Positions 1 to 10,752 of a DNA stretch of 64,000 nt are shown one piece after another. Each line of letters begins with the position of its first letter. The first letter of the stretch is position 1. The notes under the pieces were generated by a model. The model had not been told where the DNA came from, made no database searches, and saw only the letters and a program-made list of their open reading frames with translations. Source of the DNA: Semisulcospira habei (taxonomy: Eukaryota > Mollusca > Gastropoda > Semisulcospiridae); contig BTPG01000008.1 in the NCBI GenBank assembly GCA_036245525.1, forward strand, positions 28,506,040 through 28,570,039. Reading direction: 5' to 3'. The position numbers and the translations under genes are program-made.

Positions 1-589
1 TGTTCCATCAGTTTATATTTCTGACCGAAGAGTGCACCTGGATATGAGTGTACGACTGGTACCTAGCCCCTAATTGAAAATCTTCGAGGTCAGCGAGATA
101 TTTGAAGTTCTCATGAATGTTGAGGGAGCTAGTAAGGCTTAAAGGGCTTTTCCAGTCATGACCGCGACCACTTACACCTGTGATTCAAACATCGAGGAGG
201 GCATAAGTTTCCATTCAGATCTTTCGACTTCACAAAACTGAATTCCAGACGGTTTCAGAACGTTGCATCAACAGACGTCCCTCGCGTTCGTAAGCCAACA
301 AAATCCGTCTGATTGCAAGAGACATAGATCCTCAAGTAACCCCAGTTTCTGCAGAGCCTCATGAAGAATAATGCTACATAGGTCAATTTACGATTGTGTT
401 ATTGAGCTGGCGGGGTGGAGAGAGTTGTTCAGGCGATTCGGAAAAAAACACAGGTGGCAGTTTACAAATGAGCATTCTCAGTCGAGGGCACCAACTGTCT
501 GACGTGTGGGGAATTTCCAAGCGCAGATCTAGAAATAACAATTACTGTCACTGTGCGAAGGTAATGGTCTGTTTATTCCTTGTGTATGT

Positions 590-1262
590 TCTCCGCTGGC
601 ACAGAGTGTACAGAGCTGTGGTCCTCACCACCCTGCTGTATGGTTCCGAGTCCTGGGCCCTCTACCGCAGCCAACTACGACTCCTCGAACGCTTCCACCA
701 GCGCTGCCTGCGTACCATCCTGGGCATTCACTGGAGTGACTATGTCACCAACGTCGAGGTCCTTGAACAGGCTGAAACTGTGAGCATCGAGGCTTTGCTG
801 CTGCGGACACAGCTCCGCTGGGCGGGGCATGTCTCCAGGATGGAGGATCATGGCCTACCAAAGATCACCCTGTTCGGCGAGCTTGCTACTGGACACCGTG
901 ACAGAGGGGCACCAAAGAAGAGATACAAAGACTGTCTCAAGAAGTCACTTAGTGCCTGCCAAAACGACCACCACCAGTGGTCTTCGCTTGCTGCGGACCG
1001 TGACACCTGGCGCTCCACCATTTACAAGGCAGCTGTCTCCTTTGAGGACTCTCACAGAGCTAGCATTAAGGACAAGCGGCTCAGGAGAAAAAACAGAGAT
1101 GCCGCAGCTCAGAACCCTGGCCATACCTTCCCCTGCAGCCACTGCGGTCGAACCTGCCTGTCTCGGATTGGCCTCCGCAGCCACGAACAAGCCTGCAGAC
1201 GTCGTGGGCAACTCCTATAAAATCTTCGTTCGCGAAGTCAAGCCAAGAGATGTTCTCCGCTG
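590..1262 (+). mobile_element. 5'-truncated LINE (non-LTR retrotransposon) 3' end
   Basis: The frame ending at the TAA at 1218-1220 encodes about 205 residues typical of the region after the reverse transcriptase catalytic domain of a LINE ORF2: LLYGSESW, RCLRTILGIHW, LRWAGHVSRMEDHGLPK, GELATGHRDRGAPKKRYKD, then a terminal knuckle C-x2-C-x11-H-x4-C (starting CSHCGRTC). The frame is open back to about 396, but the LINE-like part starts near 590-608, so the copy is 5'-truncated, as is usual for target-primed insertion. No YxDD block is present. After the stop a small hairpin (CTTCG..CGAAG) lies in what is probably the 3' UTR. The same clade recurs at 62485-63385. I do not assign the clade by name. 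The copy cannot move itself. Confidence 0.85.
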
Positions 1263-1412
1263 ATTGTGCTAATGTTACACTTACAGATTACAGATTCAGC
1301 CGAAGTCTCTTCAGCGAATGACATTTTGGTTAGCCAAAAGGTTGAAATTCTGCAAATGTGGGATTGTTCTCTGAAGACTGCATGTTACAGATCTTTGTTC
1401 CATCGACCCACC

Positions 1413-1472
1413 CTGGTTGTCTCCCTCGTTTCGCTGCGCTGATAAGCGCAGCGAATCGAGGGAGACAACCAG
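1413..1472. repeat. Family E foldback repeat
   Basis: Arms of 28 bp (starting CTGGTTGTCTCCCTCG) surround a 4-nt loop and pair with one mismatch. Three related copies lie at 27443, 48876 and 57875. No coding capacity. Confidence 0.8.
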
Positions 1473-2300
1473 AGTGACCATCGACTGTGTTTGTTTATGG
1501 TATGAAGTCAGAATACTTACCCCATTCCCTGCCACTGAAGATATATTGTATTTATGACATCTTTGTTCATTCAACGAGCTGAAGTCACTAAAAGGCCAAG
1601 GAACGCTGCGTTGGTATACCTTGCCTTGTGCCTAGGCCTGACGCACCAGCGGCGCCATAGTTGCTATTTTCGCACCAGACCGGTCGCTCGCGTGTGCTTT
1701 CTGCACCTGTAATGAGCAATCTCGGAGAAAGAATCACGTGACGTTTGACTGCTGTAAAATAAGATGAATAAAGAATAAACCCTTTCCCATATGCAATCCG
1801 GCAATAATGCATCCCGTATCATGGTAGCACCACGAAACGTTACACAATTTGGCAGATTTGAAAAATAGCTTTTTTTCTCAATGGTGGTGATTTTTCGACA
1901 TCTGCGTCACTTTGTAGCAGAAAGTACCGTCGTAATTGTAGTACGAGAGATGAGCGCACTGCAAGTCAGTACTTCAGGTGAGGCGTGACACAAGCCTCCA
2001 CCATCTCTACACGAAACTGGCGCAGGGGAGGTAACGCTAAAAGTAAAACAGGAAACAAACCGTTTTTGGACTGAGATCACAATCTTCCGCGTAAACGTAC
2101 GAGACCACACCGCTACAACTGCAGAAACCTACCTGCGCGCCGCGCAGTTCTGGTGCCCCCGGCACATGACCAATCCAACCGGCCGGTCTGGTGCGAAATA
2201 GCACCAATGGCGCCGCTGGTGCGTTTAACCTAGGTACAACCCAAGGAACATAGATGCAATTTGGTCTTAGCAAGAGGCTGGTATCGCACTCGATCCAAGT
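1473..2300. other. Unassigned non-coding stretch
   Basis: I see no recognisable gene, SINE or hairpin here. The stretch is ordinary mixed-composition sequence with short open frames on the minus strand that match nothing I know. Confidence 0.5.
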
Positions 2301-2349
2301 CTCTTGCAGTTGGATCGTGTTCCGTTTTTCTTGGCAGTCAAGGGGTTAA
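2301..2349 (-). repeat. Family A terminal fragment
   Basis: Read on the minus strand this is the family A left end: TTAACCCCTTGACTGCC, the ACACGATCCAACTGCAAGAG block, then loss of homology before the hairpin. A TTAA is at 2346-2349. A 15-bp C run follows at 2393-2407. Confidence 0.65.
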
Positions 2350-2489
2350 AGGTAGCTTAGCGCCTCGAGACGCACAGAATCTCATTCTCCCTCCCCCCCC
2401 CCCCCCCAAGCTAATCAAACACTTTCGCATGAGTTATCACGGTCGGCCCATCGTGTCGGCCCAGATGTGAAAGATTACTATTGGCAGCG

Positions 2490-2710
2490 GATGTTGGGCA
2501 GACTTGACTGAAAGGACGTGAGAGATCCACGGTGTACCGGAACAATATTAACCCCGTCACTGCTGTGAAAAAGTGAACACGATCCAACTGCAAGAGACAT
2601 AGATCCTCATGAGAACCCTGTGGGAAGACATTTGATGTCGGTGTGGGGTGGAGCGCATACGCGCCTTTTGAAGTGCAGATATCCCAAATGAACTGAACTA
2701 AACTGAACTC
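2490..2710 (+). mobile_element. Family P LINE-like 3' end, disrupted
   Basis: TGGGCAGACTTGACTGAAAGG, CTGTGGGAAGACATTTGATG and a tail of repeated TGAAC are shared with 47330-47510 (+) and 15366-15550 (-). The short repeated tail suggests a retrotransposon 3' end, but I see no diagnostic protein. A family A left end (about 2545-2625) sits inside this copy. Confidence 0.5.
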
Positions 2711-3260
2711 TTGTCGAAAAGACGAAGAATAGGGTAAGAGAAGACAGTGATTCCTGTTCTTGTCGAAAATGACGTAAAATATAAAGAAAAGACAAGACAG
2801 TGATTCCTGTTCCTATCGAAAATGACGTAAAAACTGAAGAGTAGAAGAGAAGACAATGATTCCTGTTCTTGTGGTAATTGACGTAAAAAAATGAAGGTTA
2901 GACGGGAAGACAATAATTCCTGTTATTGTGGAAATTTACGTTAAAAATGTTGAATAGAAGGGAAGACAATTATTTCTGTTCTTGTCAAAAATGACGTACA
3001 AAATGAAGAATAGAAGAGAAGACGATTCCTGTTCTTGTGGAAATTGACGTAAAAATGAAGAATAGAAGGGAAGACAATGATTCCTGTTCTTGTTGAGAAT
3101 GACGTACAAAATGAAGAATACAAGAGAAGACAATGATTCCTGTTCTTGTGGAAATTGGCGTGAAAAATGAAAGAATAGAAGAGAAGACAATGATTCCTGT
3201 ACTTGTCGAAACTGACGTAAACATTGCGTAATAGAGAGAAGACTGATTCCTTTTCAAGCG
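2700..3260. repeat. Minisatellite, 52-57 bp unit, about 10 copies
   Basis: The block GATTCCTGTTCTTGT recurs at about 2749, 2802, 2858, 2914, 2970, 3024, 3079, 3135, 3192 and 3244. Units contain GACGTAAAAA and GAAGAATAGAAG. Minus-strand frames through it are periodic (EQESLSSL) and are not a gene. The array begins right after the TGAAC tail of the family P copy. Confidence 0.9.
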
Positions 3261-3305
3261 TGTGTTTGCAGTAAACATAAAATAAAATTTACTGCTTTGG
3301 TAGCT

Positions 3306-3425
3306 CTTTAAACCGTCACTGCCGAGAAAAATTGAACAGGGTCCAACTGAAAGTGCAGCCCAATGAGGATCTATGCCTCTTGCCGACACCAGTTTGTAAG
3401 CTTGTCATTTGGACGCCTGGAGCTC
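3306..3425 (+). repeat. Family A element, decayed
   Basis: The left end reads AACCGTCACTGCCGAGAAAA, followed by a degraded hairpin and the right-flank block GACACCAGTTTGTAAGC. The left hairpin arm is mostly lost and the right arm (ATGAGGATCTATGCCTCTTG) is kept. Confidence 0.65.
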
Positions 3426-3456
3426 TTTAGTACTGAATTAACAAAGACCTGAGACT

Positions 3457-3822
3457 GATCACAAATCCATCCAGACCAAAAAGGTGACTGCCAAGCGTGT
3501 AATATGCAAAGAAGTACCCAACGGAGAAAGAAACACGCTTAGAAAAGACGGGTACAACACAATTTATTAATATTTCGGGTAAATACCCTTTGTCAAAATA
3601 GACAAACAAACAAACATAGAGATTAGCCGCTACTTATCTTCAATGGCAGAAGGAATGTGGCATTCCTTCTGCCATTGAAGATAAGTAGCGGCTAATCTCT
3701 ATGTTTGTTTGTTTGTCTATTTTGACAAAGGGTATTTACCCGAAATATTAATAAATTGTGTTGTACCCGTCTTTTCTAAGCGTGTTTCTTTCTCCGTTGG
3801 GTACTTCTTTGATCACAAATCC
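3457..3822 (+). mobile_element. Family C foldback element with 12-bp target duplication
   Basis: A 40-nt non-palindromic head (starts CCAGACCAAAAAGGTGACTG) is followed by a perfect inverted repeat at 3508-3810, with 150-nt arms and a 3-nt loop centred at 3659. The direct repeat GATCACAAATCC flanks it at 3457-3468 and 3811-3822, as expected for a target-site duplication. Both arms carry the same copy-specific variants relative to other family C copies. It has no coding potential. A duplication this long is more like LINE-type target priming than cut-and-paste transposition, but the mechanism is inferred. Confidence 0.85.
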
Positions 3823-3886
3823 GTTATCAGTCACTAAGCAGTTAAATCTGGGCGTCGCTTTCAGGAAGGGGAAATCAGGAGAACGG

Positions 3887-4006
3887 TTAACTCATTCAAG
3901 AGGCCCCGCATTAATAGCTGCGTAAGTGTTGTATAGCGTTGCCTCCGGCAATGCTTTAAGACACTTCCGCAGCTATTGATGCGGGGCCCGGCCCTTGCAT
4001 GAGTTA
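3887..4006. mobile_element. Family M foldback MITE
   Basis: Termini are TTAACTCATTCAAG and its near complement CTTGCATGAGTTA. The internal arms are imperfect around TGCCTCCGGCA. Related copies are at 10406 and 28580. The right terminal TTAA is mutated (TTAT). Confidence 0.75.
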
Positions 4007-4212
4007 TGTCCTAGTTTTTTATAGCTTTATTTTTCGTAACAGTAATCTCAATCCTGCTTGACTTACTGACGTAGTTTAGGGCAGAAAGATGTGACTGGAG
4101 GCGATCTCCGCCAGGAAAATACATAGAGGTTTATGTGCACCTGCATTTGCAGAAACACTCGAATCTCTATGTCTTTTGCATGTATGGGACACTCTCTGAA
4201 GCACTGCAATGT

Positions 4213-4390
4213 TTAACCCAGAAAGCCTGACACGCTATGACAGGATGTGGATCGACCATGATATTTCAAGGGTGGTGTCAGAATAGCTTGGCGCCTCTAG
4301 GCGACAACTGAGCTATTCAGACACCACCCTTGAAATATCATGGTAGTTCTGTGTCCAGAACTTTGATGTAGACTTCAAAAGATCTCTCCA
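4213..4390. mobile_element. Family B3 foldback MITE
   Basis: Long arms with ATATTTCAAGGGTGGTGTCA pair with their complement around a GGCGCC-type tip (hairpin about 4250-4345). The left end begins TTAACCC at 4213. The right terminus is not clear. Confidence 0.65.
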
Positions 4391-5091
4391 AAGTGTTATA
4401 TAATTTCATCAGTGCTTATCGGGTTAATATACCACGATCCTTTCTAATTAATTTTATTCTCACAAATCCACTCCTATTCACATCTAAAACACTTGATTTG
4501 ACTTTTTTTTTAAAATATGCACGATCAGTAAAATTCAGATTCATAGGATTTAAGGAGCAGGTTTATAGCCTATTAATCCTTTCACTTTCAAAACAAGAGG
4601 CTTCTTATGATAACGATTCGCTCACTCGTCGCCGGAGATGGGATAGACAATGACAGCTTCAAAGGAGTGCCTATTCAGCTGGCTGTCTCATAATGCGCCA
4701 AGTAGATCTGGCACTACCCTTTAGAGTTATAAAATGGTGAGTTATCTCGGTCGCCCCCCACCCCACCCCTTCCCCCACAAAACCCCAACCCGGCAGCAGT
4801 TGGCGCTGAAGGCGAAAAGAGTGAAAATCTGTGTGGGCTTTTGGCAAATGAAAGGGAGATCTCAGACAGAAGTAACACGTACTTTTGATTTTGTAAGGGC
4901 AGGAAGTAGTAAAGCTTTTTGTGGACAACCAGACTTTTCAATCCAGCATACTCAAACCGATACCATCTGTAAAAGAAAAGGATTCTCATAAGTCACTGCA
5001 GTCGCATGGGCTGAAGAAAATCTATGCACCTATTCACGGAAAAAGATCGGCTCTAAACTTTCTTTGTATTTATGTGTGATTTAGGGTTAAA
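4391..5091. other. Unassigned non-coding stretch
   Basis: AT-rich sequence followed by a short C-rich run near 4755-4780. I see no gene, hairpin or known repeat. Confidence 0.45.
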
Positions 5092-5312
5092 TTAACACTT
5101 CACTGCCAGCTGGCGAAAATATGCTTCTAAACCTGTGTACATTCAACGCCTAAGAGTCCCAGGCGTCCAAGGAATAGTGCCCGATACAAATAAAGTGATT
5201 CATGCAAGAGATATAGATCCTCATGAGCGCCCGCGACTGCGGAGGTTCATGAGGATCTATGCCTCTTGCAGTAGAATCGTGTTCACTATTTTATCGGCAG
5301 CGAATTGGTTAA
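5092..5312 (-). mobile_element. Family A MITE, complete with TTAA at both ends
   Basis: TTAA is at 5092-5095 and 5309-5312. The termini (CACTTCACTGCC, complement of GGCAGCGAATTGG) form a short imperfect inverted repeat. The hairpin at 5203-5270 carries ATAGATCCTCATGAG and its complement. It contains the ATTCAACGCC flank block expected inside a minus-oriented copy. Confidence 0.8.
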
Positions 5313-5469
5313 GCGAAGGTTTGTACTACAAGATAACTGTCTGTTTTGTCCATTTATTCCCCAATGCCGGCAGTATCGTTGTATACGGGCCACGCTACAT
5401 TTCATTTCTTACATAGCATATAGAATGATAGCACCATAGATCAGGCAAGAGAGGTAAATAGAGGTAAAT

Positions 5470-5655
<186 letters not shown>

Positions 5656-5873
5656 GCGTGTGCCTTCGGCCTTCGGGGTACAATGATTCCTTTGACCTCC
5701 CTCATGCCTACAAAGGTCCGTGTAGCGAACCCCTCCGACCAATAACTTATATTATATCTGTGAACCAAGAAGCGCATAAGCACTCCTAACAGATGTCTCC
5801 CCATGCAGCTGTGTTTTTATTTGTTTGGTTTCACAACATGTAAATCATGTGCTTTTGACCCTGTCGAAAAAGA

Positions 5874-5940
5874 AGCACAGATCTTCTATACTCCCTTGTA
5901 GCCCGCAGCGTCCTATGAATATCTATGCCTCTTGCAGTTT
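5874..5940. repeat. Family A hairpin remnant
   Basis: A degraded GCACAGATCTTC arm is paired with ATGAATATCTATGCCTCTTGC. Another single arm lies at about 6090-6125. Confidence 0.5.
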
Positions 5941-6129
5941 TGCACATGATAGGATTGCCTTATTTTGGTCTTTGGAGAGGCAGAAAGCAAGGTGGGCGGC
6001 TATTCCACATCAAAGAACAATTCTTCATTCCAGCCTTCATATTCCATTCCTCTTTAGAACATAGATGTTAGCAAGAGGGCAGAGCTCTGGCAGCAAGAGG
6101 CATAGATTTTCATGAGCCCCTGGAAGCAG

Positions 6130-7270
6130 CTTGCAGATGGGAGAGGTGGCTGGTGGACTGCCCCAAGGGTGCGGTCAGGCGAAAAGGCACATCTGGAAAA
6201 GGATCTTCAGGTCACCCATGCAGAAAGGTCTTGGCACGAGCAAACCATAATAATGAAATAGTAGTCTTGGTTGGGGGTTCCTTTTTTTATAGCTGGCCGG
6301 CGGCGATGGTGTTTAATGGTACGCACAAAGGCATAGTCAAATGGTGGGCATGTTTCCTTCTAAATGATTTTGTCGAAGACTGGTTTTGATCAGCATTTGG
6401 TTGTTCTCCGTAAATGGCCAGTTTAATGTACCGTCTGTGTGCCGAAGGGTCCACCACAGGATTATTGAAGGTGTTTTGTCCAGTTCTTACAGACAAAAAC
6501 ACAAGCATCTTTGAATATACCGTATTTGATAAGTAATTGTATGATTTTTGTTGAACTCGCATTCATAGTAGTAACGAAACAAATCAACAGCATGCATTCA
6601 AGTTAGCAACTGAAGAAACCAACGATTATTTCAAGTAACACACACACAAACTCACTAGGCTCTTAACCACAACAATTGGATTCCAACAGTTTCAATACAC
6701 AATATCTAGTTCATTGTCGTCACTGTTTCAAATCCAAAAGTCATTTTGAACAGTTACTTTTGAAGCTTGTTGCCACTTCAGTGAAGCTTCAAGTTTAATT
6801 ACGGGATAAAAGCTCAAGACACGAGGCTTACCTTCCAGCTTGTCCTCCAACTCCCGGCACCCGCCCCTCAATCCCACCCCCTCCCTTTTGGGTCAACCAG
6901 TGCCTGTGACGTATCCGGACACAGACGTTACGTCATCCATTTACACACATTCACCGAAAGAGACCTCCCATACACATTTATGCTATGGGCGTCAGTATGC
7001 ATCTTGGATTATTTGTGGGATGGTGTGTGATTTTTTCCTACCTGACGTCTCCGCACATTTCTTGACTGTTTCTAGCGGGTTGCACCCAGGGTGCTGCATT
7101 CAATGCGTAGCAGTTAACAACACGATTACGTATCTTTTGTTTTTCCCCATGTGGTTAGCCAAACCTTTCCTGTACTTTATACAACTCCCACACCAAAGCA
7201 AAGCAACCTGGACATATGCGGCTGCAACCCCTCAGACATTGTCGATTTAGAGAAGCATAGACCAAGGAGG
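6130..7270. other. Unassigned non-coding stretch
   Basis: No hairpin family, SINE or reverse transcriptase block is visible over about 1.1 kb. The longest open frame (6840-7250, +) resembles nothing I recognise and has no supporting features. Confidence 0.45.
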
Positions 7271-7287
7271 TGTCGAGTCTTTTTACA

Positions 7288-7352
7288 GCAAGAGGGGTAG
7301 ATCCTCATGAGCCCTGCAATTGCAGGGGCTTATGAGGATCTATGCCTCTTGC
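7288..7352. repeat. Family A hairpin core
   Basis: CAAGAGGGGTAGATCCTCATG and its complement flank a CCCTGCAATTGCAGGGG tip. The element termini are not identifiable. Confidence 0.75.
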
Positions 7353-7734
7353 AGATGGACAAGTTATGTTTTGCTGACGTTACTCCACCAAAGGTCATTC
7401 TGATCAAGGAGCCTCCTACTATGTCTGACGTCGGTATGTTTGGCTGGCCTGACGGCGTGATTTTCTTCCAACCTGTTGGTCTTTAGGGAAACGAGGGTGC
7501 AGCCAGGTCGATAGAGAATGGAATGGCGTGGAAAATTCCCCAGAATGTTATTTCCAGAAAACGGCAACAGGATGCGAAAAGTCAGTGAGCTTTGCGACCT
7601 TCTCGCGACTCCTTCCAGAACCGAGGGTATCTGTAATGACGTACAACCTTTCTCTGTTTATGCAACAACTTGACCTGAGTCGGTAAATCTTTCGATCGAA
7701 TGCAAAATTATGCTATACAGCAAGGAGACTCACC

Positions 7735-7965
7735 TAACGCAGGTACCGATTTTCATGTCACTTTATAATTTCAAATACAAGAAAACGAAATTTCCGAAAC
7801 CTCAGTAGCTGACCCTTCGCACCACGTATATGTTCTGTGTTTGTCTAGTACTGCGTTTTTCTTCAGAGTGAATGCGTGTGTTTCACATGAGCGTGCCTGT
7901 TGGGTTTAGTTCACGACGCTTTGAGCCGATTCAAAGATTTGGGTAATGCGCGGCCTGTTTATTGA
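7735..7965 (+). mobile_element. SINE 3' body fragment (same family as 19771-20281)
   Basis: The segment shares with 20010-20200 the blocks ACTTTATAATTTCAAATACAAG, CAGTAGCTGA.CCCTTCG, GTGTTTGTCT and CTGTTGGGTTTAGTTCACG. The tRNA-like head is absent, so it is 5'-truncated. A 20-nt G run follows at about 7990-8009. Confidence 0.7.
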
Positions 7966-8095
7966 CCGGTAGTATTCTGAGGATGAAGATGGGGGGGGGG
8001 GGGGGGGGGCTGGTCTTTGTCGTGGGTTGACAATTTGGTGTCCGATAGCAAAGGGTAATCATGGATTTTATTTACTAATAATACCTAGCTCGCTT

Positions 8096-8303
8096 TAACC
8101 CTGTTTCATCCTGATACCCTATTGCTTAATCTAAATTTGACTATGATAGTTCTAGGGTGGTGCGAGAATAGCCGTAAGCGCCTAAGGCGCCGAGCTATTC
8201 TGGCACCACTCTTGAACTGAAATGGTTGATCTATCTTGTAATCTGTAATGTAGCCGTCATAGAACAATAAGCATTTTTTAAGAAATCAGCCTCAGGATGT
8301 ATG
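8096..8303. mobile_element. Family B3 foldback MITE
   Basis: It begins TTAACCCTGTTTCATCC. The hairpin contains GGGTGGTGCGAGAATAG and complement around AAGGCGCC. The right flank (GTAATCTGTAATGTAGCC) matches the copy at 20749-20962. Confidence 0.7.
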
Positions 8304-8429
8304 ATACACCCTTATACATACATACACATATAGACTCCTGAGAAACAAGTTGATTGATTAAAATCTGTGGGTAGATCAAGGTGAGCTTTCCATTTTATGC
8401 ACAGTAATCGCAATATAAGGCTACACACC

Positions 8430-8634
8430 GTTACCCCTTGACTGCCGAGATAATTGAGCACCACCTAAATTTGAGAGGTAGGGATCCTCATGAGCCCCCG
8501 CAGTTGCGGGGGCTCATGAGGATCTGTGCCTCTTCCTGAAATCACTTTGTATCCATGTTCCCGGATCACTGAAGTTGAATTTATAATGATTTCAAAACTG
8601 AACACCATCTACGTCCACTGATAGAAACTAACTC
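8430..8634 (+). mobile_element. Family A MITE
   Basis: The left end TTACCCCTTGACTGCCGAG is followed by a hairpin at about 8479-8536 with a perfect CCCCCGCAGTTGCGGGGG tip. Then come the right-flank blocks ATCACTTTGTATCCATG and GTTGAATTTATAATGATTTC and an end near CGTCCACTGATAG. Confidence 0.75.
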
Positions 8635-8897
8635 CCCGGCCTCTGTCTCCCACCCACCCCCTCCCCTTCCCACCCCCCCTCACAGAAACCCCTCCCCCTC
8701 CCACCCACCCCTACCCCGCTCATCCGGCCACACCCCTTTGTAAAGTGTGCCTTGACAGATGAAGCTGCCTCTCACCTACACACCAGATAATAATTCATAG
8801 TCTGGTGGGTAAACTATTATAATAAGTAATTTGTGTGTGTGGTTGGATGTTAATTATTGCTATTCTTTGATATTCATAAGTTGTGTGTTTGGTTGAT

Positions 8898-9023
<126 letters not shown>

Positions 9024-9163
9024 TTGGTTGTTGTTTGTCTAATATCACCAAATGTGTGAAAAGACGTTAAATAAATTCCTGATCCTGATTCCTGATCCTG
9101 CCTCTCACCTTTGCTTTCGCATGTGTGTACTGATTTGATATAGTGACCTTATTTCTTGAAACA

Positions 9164-9216
9164 TAACTCATTCGCGGACAGCCGCATCCGGATGCGGCTG
9201 GCCGCCAATGAGTTAA
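9164..9216. mobile_element. Short TAACTCATT-ended palindrome (family N-like)
   Basis: TAACTCATTCGCGG and CCGCCAATGAGTTA bound a short palindrome with GCCGCATCCGGATGCGGC at its centre. The ends match the shared TTAACTCATTC terminus. Confidence 0.65.
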
Positions 9217-9217
9217 G

Positions 9218-9258
9218 GTCCAAAATCACAGACCAGCACACATAACGAGCACACATTT
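9218..9258. repeat. Family D half-hairpin
   Basis: AAGGTCCAAAATCACAGACC followed by AGCACACA is the right arm of family D; the left arm is absent. Confidence 0.65.
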
Positions 9259-9496
9259 ATGGGTCAAAGTGCCCCTACTGACATACTTCTCCGTCAGTGC
9301 GGTCATTTTCACGGCTTCTGCCGGCTCGCGTATTGGGGTCTATGGCATACAGCTAATGACTGGCAATTCTGTCTACACAATAAAACAGTTCACCTGCTCA
9401 TCAAACGCATACGGTGGGTAGCTATCCCGCTGGGTTCTTCAGTGTTACACCGATTTCCACCAGCTTCAGGCATGGCCGGACACGATGCAACTACAT

Positions 9497-9672
9497 TTAA
9501 CTCATTCAGCCCCAACACCTAAATCCCCCAATGTTGCCGTTGTCCTCTGAAGACTGCATTGCAGTGCATGACACAGATCGACCATGATAGTTCAAGGGTG
9601 ATGCCAGAATAGCTTGAACTATCATGGTCGATCCTTATCTTGCTGTTGTGTGTCTGGGGTAGAATGAGTTAA
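9497..9672. mobile_element. Family B2 MITE, internally deleted
   Basis: It starts TTAACTCATTCAGCCCC and ends GGGTAGAATGAGTTAA. One hairpin arm is intact (TCGACCATGATAGTTCAAGG) and part of the tip is lost. Its right TTAA (9669-9672) is also the left TTAA of the next element. Confidence 0.8.
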
Positions 9673-9786
9673 CTCATTCAGCCCGACTGCCGTATTTCAC
9701 AAATTTTGTTGCTAATCTGGCACTACCCTTGAATTATCACGGTCGACCCATCTCCTGCTGTAGTGCATCAGGGCTGAATAGGTTAA
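9669..9786. mobile_element. Family B1 MITE, left hairpin arm deleted
   Basis: It starts TTAACTCATTCAGCCCGAC and ends GGGCTGAATAGGTTAA. The GCTAATCTGGCACTACCC arm is present; its partner is missing. Confidence 0.8.
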
Positions 9787-9880
9787 TCATGTTGTTTACG
9801 TAGCCTATGTCAGTCTTCCGTCTTTTCTGTTTTGTTGTTGCTAATGGTATGGTATAGTTCATGAACATTACATTTCATCT

Positions 9881-9952
9881 CAGTGGCACTACCCTTGAAT
9901 TATCATGGTCGACCCATCTCCTGCTGTAGTGCGTAAGGGCTGAATGGGTTAA
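9881..9952. repeat. Family B1 right half
   Basis: GGCACTACCCTTGAATTATC continues through CCATCTCCTGCTGTAGTGCG and GGGCTGAATGGGTTAA. No left half is visible. Confidence 0.75.
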
Positions 9953-10015
9953 AAAGTAAAATATCCGATTTGTGTATACAGGCAGCAAAGAGTCTGTCAG
10001 GAAAAACACAAGGTA

Positions 10016-10135
10016 TTAACCTTTTGGATATCGGTAGCGAGTATCGTCGCGATGATTCCTGCAGGAATCAGCGCTGCAAAAACCGCTACTGAAATCCTAT
10101 TGCTAAAAGTTTTAACGCGGTATTAACGCTGTGTA
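10016..10135. mobile_element. Family F foldback MITE
   Basis: TTAACCTTTTGGATATCGG starts it. The core GATTCCTGCAGGAATC is flanked by GGTAGCG / CGCTACTG arms. TTAA recurs at 10112-10115 and 10132-10135, so either could be the right end. Confidence 0.65.
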
Positions 10136-10189
10136 GGTCACTTTTTGCCATAATGAAAAAAAAAATACATGCAGTAACTGAATTTCTAT

Positions 10190-10275
10190 CTGTTTGTCTG
10201 TTTTGAAAAAAAAAATTGTGTTGTACTTTTACTTTCTAAGCGTGTTCTTTTCTTTCTTGGAAATTTCTTTCCATT
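10190..10275 (+). repeat. Family C right arm
   Basis: AATTGTGTTGTACTTTTAC then TTTCTAAGCGTGTTC and GGAAATTTCTT match the right arm of the family C palindrome. Confidence 0.7.
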
Positions 10276-10405
10276 TAATGTCAATACTAGCTCATGAAGG
10301 CTTCAATGATAAAGTTAAGTTGCCACCAATAATGTGTGGGATTTTCTAATACGATACCATCAATTAGTGTTTAATGCGTGTGTACCCGTCACAAAATGTT
10401 CATAA

Positions 10406-10512
10406 TTAAACTCATTCAAGGCGCCCCGCACCAATAGCTGATGTGTGGAATAGTGTTTTCTCCGGCAGCGCTATACAACACTTCCACAGCTATTGATGCG
10501 GTCTATGAGTTA
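10406..10512. mobile_element. Family M foldback MITE
   Basis: It starts TTAAACTCATTCAAGGCGCC and ends CTATGAGTTA. The arms CACCAATAGCTG.. and ..CAGCTATTGATGCGG are imperfectly paired. Confidence 0.75.
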
Positions 10513-10614
10513 GAAAAGTGTTAGTAAGACTTTCAAGGGATAGCGAGCGCCATAGTATAACTGCAACCCAATACACGCTAGTGATATCTCAAGTCTGCAA
10601 TAAACCAGCGTCGA

Positions 10615-10752
10615 CTGCTGGAGAGAGATCGACCGTCGAATCTCAAGGGTAGTGCCTGATGAGCTTGGCGCCTGAAAGGCGCCAAGCTCATCAGGGACTA
10701 TCATCAGGGACTACCCTTGAGTTATCATTGTCGATCTATCTCCCGCAACATG
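10615..10752. mobile_element. Family B hairpin variant
   Basis: GAGATCGACCGTCGAATCTC pairs imperfectly with its partner around TTGGCGCCTGAAAGGCGCCA. A short segment (ATCATCAGGGACT) is duplicated in the right arm. No TTAA ends are visible. Confidence 0.7.

Noticed and set aside
2698..3389. Minus-strand frames with EQESLSSL repeats
   Set aside because: Periodic translation of the 52-57 bp minisatellite; no start, domain or codon signal.
6840..7250. 136-aa plus-strand open frame as a gene
   Set aside because: No recognisable domain, no splice or promoter support, and composition like the surrounding non-coding DNA.
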